Positions 1-2,887 of a stretch of 5,520 bases of DNA are shown here, in pieces. The stretch covers positions 1 to 5,520 of the forward strand of contig CAMIFA010000229.1 in assembly GCA_946221495.1 (NCBI GenBank), read 5' to 3'. Numbering within the stretch: position 1 is the stretch's first letter; each line of letters begins with the position of its first letter. The translations under genes and the position numbers were made by a program. Under the pieces are notes generated by a model. The model had not been told where the DNA came from. It did no database searches and saw nothing but the letters and a program-made list of their open reading frames with translations. Source of the stretch: an uncultured cyanobacterium. Lineage in GTDB: Bacteria; Cyanobacteriota; Cyanobacteriia; Cyanobacteriales; Chroococcidiopsidaceae.

Positions 1-830
1 GTATATCTAAGTAGAAAATTATTACTAATATCACTGTTAGTAAATAAGCGAATCCAACGAACAGTAATAAGTGCTTGAAGGAAAAAAATAGTGTCTCTAT
101 CTATAGGTGTAAATATAGAACCATATAGTGCAAAATAAACTAGACTTAATATGAAAAAAACTTTCCATTTGTTATTCTCAGATATATAAGCTGATATCTC
201 AAGTAAAATGAGAAATGAGAAAACAATGGCAAGGAAAACCTGACTGTAAACTACTAAGTATGAAAAAGCAATGTCTGATTTGTAACCTCCTAGAAGAAAA
301 CCAATAACACCAGGAAGAACGTTTTGACCAAAGCCGTGAATCATTAAATAAGCTTTATGATAAAAATCACTAGGATTAGATAAAAATGTTTTTGATAAAC
401 CAATCTTTTCACCATAATGAAAGCCGTCTTGAACAAGGTTAGGAATTAACATATGCTGGGTTGTATTGAGTATCCAGCAAGTAACTAAAAGCGATGAAAA
501 AGTAGGTAAAAATATTTTACTGTTAGCAATTTTTGCAATCGAGGATTTAAAATTACGATAAATTAATGTAGCTTTATGAACAATTATAGATATAAATTTT
601 ATTTCTTGAGTTTTCAAGAATTCTAATAATAGAATTACAAAGCTAGGTGGAAGTAGTAATAAAAGATATATAGCAACATTAGTAAGGGGACTTCTATCTT
701 CTATTACTACTCTGGAAATAATTCCAAATGTGCTGCCCAATGGGATGCTAAGTGAGTTAGCAACAGGCACAAGAATTAACCAGCATAAAACAGTAACTGA
801 AATTATATACAGAATTCTTTTATAGGTCAT
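1..830 (-). CDS. Polytopic membrane protein, GT-C-like glycosyltransferase candidate (N-terminal part, runs off left edge)
   Basis: An uninterrupted minus-strand frame runs from an ATG at 830 to the window edge: 276 full codons with no stop, so the 3' end is missing. Hydrophobic segments are visible at about residues 5-27, 51-71, 107-123, 170-182, 186-211 and 222-242, with a probable further one near 246-262, so this is an integral membrane protein. Between the third and fourth segments lies an acidic and His-containing stretch, DGFHYGEKIG (135-144), followed by IHGFGQNVLPG (164-174). From memory, an early loop with D/E residues followed by a later HG..G..LP element is typical of large membrane glycosyltransferases of the GT-C/PMT type that use lipid-linked sugars. 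This family call is inference. A Wzy-like polymerase or a transport protein is possible. It follows the lipoprotein gene after 288 bases, so it may have its own promoter. The start is supported by GAAGG six bases upstream. Confidence 0.72.
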   Translation of the reverse strand, partial: MTYKRILYIISVTVLCWLILVPVANSLSIPLGSTFGIISRVVIEDRSPLTNVAIYLLLLLPPSFVILLLEFLKTQEIKFISIIVHKATLIYRNFKSSIAKIANSKIFLPTFSSLLVTCWILNTTQHMLIPNLVQDGFHYGEKIGLSKTFLSNPSDFYHKAYLMIHGFGQNVLPGVIGFLLGGYKSDIAFSYLVVYSQVFLAIVFSFLILLEISAYISENNKWKVFFILSLVYFALYGSIFTPIDRDTIFFLQALITVRWIRLFTNSDISNNFLLRY

Positions 831-836
831 AAAATG

Positions 837-841
837 CCTTC
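837..841 (-). promoter_or_regulatory. Ribosome binding site of the membrane protein gene
   Basis: GAAGG on the minus strand sits six bases before the ATG at 830. It supports this ATG as the start. The hydrophobic N-terminus begins within five residues of it. Confidence 0.5.
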
Positions 842-904
842 AAATTTCCAAGTTAATGTTTAAGTGCTAGCTCATACTAATAATCTCGGTAATATTAGCC
901 TAAA

Positions 905-932
905 TGTATAGTGCTAAATTATTGATTAACAA
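905..932 (-). promoter_or_regulatory. Possible sigma70-type promoter for the membrane protein gene
   Basis: TTGTTA (927-932) and TATACA (905-910) are separated by 16 bases, each matching four of six consensus positions, and would give a leader of roughly 70 bases. A second isolated TATACT box lies at 975-980 without a good -35 partner. In DNA this AT-rich such matches arise easily by chance, so this is a weak candidate. The rest of the 288-base gap (831-1118) shows only the inverted repeat at 1025-1051. Confidence 0.2.
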
Positions 933-1024
933 GCTTCATATTTTATTTTTAAAACTTTCAGTATTGATAGTAAAAGTATAGTAATTTACCTCACACTACT
1001 TTGATGTTCTTTGCTATCCTCGTT

Positions 1025-1051
1025 GTACTCTAAAGTATTTTCTTTAGGTAC
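1025..1051. repeat. Inverted repeat, ten-pair stem with one bulged base
   Basis: On the plus strand, GTAC-T-CTAAAG (1025-1035) pairs with CTTTAGGTAC (1042-1051). The T at 1029 is bulged and the loop 1036-1041 is TATTTT. It lies about 70 bases after the lipoprotein stop codon. No T-run follows the stem on either strand, so it is not a textbook intrinsic terminator. It could be a transcript-end hairpin, an RNA-stability element or a protein-binding palindrome. The pairing is seen directly; any role is a guess. Confidence 0.4.
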
Positions 1052-1118
1052 GGGTTTCGAGCTTAAATACAATTTGATATCATGTATGACTAGGATTACC
1101 AATTTAATAAATTAATAA

Positions 1119-1721
1119 TTAGTCAACAACAACAACTTCGCGAGTAGAAGTGAATGGGGTAGCTTCCTTAGTCTTAGAATTGTAAGCCCAGGCTCTGAGA
1201 ACTACTTCATCAGCAGGTAAGGTGGAGGCATTGATAGTAGTAGCCCAACCTGAGTTTTTATATTCAGGATTCTTCAAAACTTTTACAACGTCTGGTCTTT
1301 CTAACTTCACAGGAGCTACTGCAACTATAGAATTATTTTCTCCGTAGGTGATAATAACTCTATCGGCTGGTCTACTTTCGTCACTTATTATTGCCCATCC
1401 TGTAGCAGTAATCGGATTTGCTTTGGACACTTGAATTGTTGGCGCACTCAAGCCATTGATACCATCAAAAAAACCTGGAGCAGCTTTAGGCGCTGGTTTA
1501 AAGTTAATTTCGTCAACACTATTGACTCCGAGGAGGGCAATATTAGCCGTTGAATTTGTTGGTTGAGGAGAAGATGAAGTATTTACAGAGGTTGCCGTTG
1601 AATTAGCTGAATCACCTGAAGTATTAGCACTTTCAGTACCACTGGAGCAAGCAGCTAAGGAAATAGCTAGTGCTAAAATTAACAAGCTTTGTGTGTAGTG
1701 ATTTGTTGTGTGTTTAAGCAT
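1119..1721 (-). CDS. Exported lipoprotein with a GWAII/AWAYN module
   Basis: This is a 200-residue protein with a clear type II signal peptide: a short polar N-region with K3, a hydrophobic core SLLILALAISL, then lipobox L-A-A-C with the lipidated Cys at residue 25. The next 35 or so residues are almost all Ser, Thr, Asn, Gly and Ala, as in a flexible tether. The rest (about residues 59-187) is a compact module containing FDGING, GWAII, RPADRV, ITYG, LER.DVVK, YKN.GW and AWAYN. The same module is embedded in the large glycosyltransferase upstream (4760-5149). I cannot name it; its pattern suggests a small beta-rich binding domain (inference). The ATG at 1721 is preferred over an in-frame TTG at 1730, which would add three residues without a better ribosome site; neither has a strong one. 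Membrane anchoring on the periplasmic side is predicted, and Ser at +2 gives no inner-membrane retention signal by the E. coli rule. It sits between the methyltransferase and membrane-protein genes. Confidence 0.85.
   Translation of the reverse strand: MLKHTTNHYTQSLLILALAISLAACSSGTESANTSGDSANSTATSVNTSSSPQPTNSTANIALLGVNSVDEINFKPAPKAAPGFFDGINGLSAPTIQVSKANPITATGWAIISDESRPADRVIITYGENNSIVAVAPVKLERPDVVKVLKNPEYKNSGWATTINASTLPADEVVLRAWAYNSKTKEATPFTSTREVVVVD
1161..1547 (-). repeat. GWAII/AWAYN module, lipoprotein copy
   Basis: This is the coding segment for 129 residues that align end to end with the glycosyltransferase copy at 4760-5149. A hand count gives about 74 identities over 130 columns with a single one-residue gap. 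Similarity is also evident in the DNA (for example ATTGTAAGCCCA in both), which points to common descent by duplication rather than convergence. The match starts just after the Ser/Thr linker and stops near the protein's end, so it marks a discrete domain. Confidence 0.85.
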
Positions 1722-1842
1722 AATTACCAAGTGAATTGTTGAATTAAATCTGTCATTAATTGGATGTTAGAGACTTTAGAGCAACTATTTTTGCTATCTA
1801 GAAACTCATTTAACAGGTGGTAGCAATTCTTTAAATAATTCT

Positions 1843-1865
1843 TACCTCTAAGGTAGGGTACCTAG
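1843..1865. repeat. Three alternating complementary arms, two mutually exclusive hairpins
   Basis: On the plus strand the order is TACCT (1843-1847), CTA, AGGTA (1851-1855), GGG, TACCT (1859-1863). The middle arm can pair with either outer arm. Its pairing with 1859-1863 extends by two pairs (CT 1848-1849 with AG 1864-1865) with one bulged A. It begins about 11 bases after the methyltransferase stop. There is no T-run after it, so terminator function is doubtful. It is too short for a confident regulatory call. Confidence 0.25.
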
Positions 1866-1875
1866 TCTAGCAAGC

Positions 1876-2772
1876 TTATTCGTTAGGAGATGCTAAACCT
1901 ATAGATTTCTTTAAATTAAACCATGCCGTTCGTAATTTCCAAAACTTGCTTGTATGCATTGCCTTAATCATATCTTGGGCTTGTAGCAACTCTACCTGAG
2001 TTTTTTGAAGTTCAAGTTTTAACTGCTCTTGAGTATTTTGAAGTTGAAGTTGTAATTGATTCTGTTCTGTGTAACTTTGTTGTAGATGAGACTGCGATCG
2101 CTTATGTTCTAATGATCCAAACCAATCAAACGCCTCCTCAAGCTCAACTTGGTTCCAGCCAATCTCCGACGAGGTTGCTTCTACAGGATACCTCTTGGTA
2201 GAACGCTCAACTGCAAATGTCCTTTTAATTGGTAAATTTTCACCTTGATAGCCACGATTAACTTCAATAAAAACACCAAATTCTCTAACAATATCTTTAT
2301 AATATTTTAATGCAAAATCAACAGTTATTTTATTTCTATAAAGTTCTATTAATACTTCTGGATCGATAATATAAGTAATTTCTTTAAGTATCCATCGAGC
2401 TTTTAACTGACTTTCCCAAAAGTTTGAATTCCAGACGCATAAATGTAAATAATGATCCTCATTATAAAATATATTATGACCAAAAATAAATGCAGAATTT
2501 GACCAAGCGTATGGAGTCCAGAACTCTAACTTAGTGCCATCTACACAAACACGACTTATCTCCTTAAAAATTTGTACTACATAATGTGCCGTTTCAATGT
2601 GTTCTAAAAAATGAGATGAATGTACATAGTCAACACTTTGATCTGGAAATGGTAAAGGTTCAGTTTGAAGATTTAGAACATAATCAACACCTGGCTGCGC
2701 TTGTAGATCAATACCAATAGTTCCTTCCTTTTTTCGAGAGCCACAACCAAGGTCAATCTTCAATTTATTCAC
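1876..2772 (-). CDS. Class I SAM-dependent methyltransferase with C-terminal coiled coil and FWKLR box
   Basis: A 298-residue protein starting M-N-K-L-K-I-D-L-G-C-G. The SAM-binding motif I is IDLGCGSRKKEG (about residues 6-17). IGIDL follows near 19-23 as the acidic end of strand 2, and SVDYVHSSHFLEHIE (46-60) matches the motif after strand 4 in the Methyltransf_11-type fold. An aromatic and His-rich region with NEDHYLHL (104-111) probably forms the acceptor pocket. Residues about 225-270 are a Gln/Leu-rich coiled coil, followed by an SKFWKLRT box and a short basic tail. The acceptor is not readable; in this setting a sugar hydroxyl on a surface glycan is likely (inference). The GTG at 2772 is chosen because AGGAG lies eight bases upstream; the earlier in-frame GTG at 2805 has no ribosome site. 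It lies 115 bases downstream of the glycosyltransferase stop, probably in one operon. Confidence 0.85.
   Translation of the reverse strand: MNKLKIDLGCGSRKKEGTIGIDLQAQPGVDYVLNLQTEPLPFPDQSVDYVHSSHFLEHIETAHYVVQIFKEISRVCVDGTKLEFWTPYAWSNSAFIFGHNIFYNEDHYLHLCVWNSNFWESQLKARWILKEITYIIDPEVLIELYRNKITVDFALKYYKDIVREFGVFIEVNRGYQGENLPIKRTFAVERSTKRYPVEATSSEIGWNQVELEEAFDWFGSLEHKRSQSHLQQSYTEQNQLQLQLQNTQEQLKLELQKTQVELLQAQDMIKAMHTSKFWKLRTAWFNLKKSIGLASPNE
1894..1962 (-). repeat. FWKLR box, methyltransferase copy
   Basis: This segment codes for 23 residues starting A-M-H-T and containing SKFWKLRTAWFNLKK. It matches the glycosyltransferase copy at 5180-5248 in 16 of 23 positions. In both proteins it directly follows a Gln-rich coiled coil. 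The spacing of aromatic and basic residues fits an amphipathic helix that could touch a membrane or a partner protein (inference). Here it lies almost at the C-terminus. Confidence 0.75.
2094..2101. repeat. HIP1 octamer in the methyltransferase coiled-coil start
   Basis: GCGATCGC, the highly iterated palindrome of many cyanobacteria. It is read on the minus strand as CGA-TCG-CAG, encoding Arg-Ser-Gln just before the coil. Confidence 0.9.
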
Positions 2773-2780
2773 TGCACTTT

Positions 2781-2785
2781 CTCCT
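2781..2785 (-). promoter_or_regulatory. Strong ribosome binding site that sets the methyltransferase start
   Basis: AGGAG on the minus strand lies eight bases before the GTG at 2772. It falls inside the longer open frame that begins at GTG 2805, and that upstream GTG is preceded only by AT-rich sequence with no purine-rich site. The N-terminus that results begins two residues before the Rossmann strand, the usual arrangement in this family. Confidence 0.7.
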
Positions 2786-2887
2786 ATAGATGTCCGTTGT
2801 TCCACTGGAAAATTTGCTCAATTTTTGGCGCTGTTTTACTGAGAACAACAATAAATTCCATCCCATTTTTTTGAACTAACTCAATGC

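Noticed and set aside
1119..1135. Run of ACA/AAC triplets at the lipoprotein 3' end as a microsatellite
   Set aside because: It is only the Val codons of the C-terminal VVVVD and is too short to be a meaningful repeat.
2772..2873. Minus-strand ATG-led frame of about 33 codons in the gap between glycosyltransferase and methyltransferase
   Set aside because: It has no ribosome site and no recognisable composition, and it overlaps the methyltransferase ribosome site and start in another frame. Most likely it is chance.
2806..2887. Possible terminator between glycosyltransferase and methyltransferase
   Set aside because: Only a weak AAAT/ATTT pairing around a G-rich stretch is visible, with no T-tract in the right place, so read-through in one operon is more likely.
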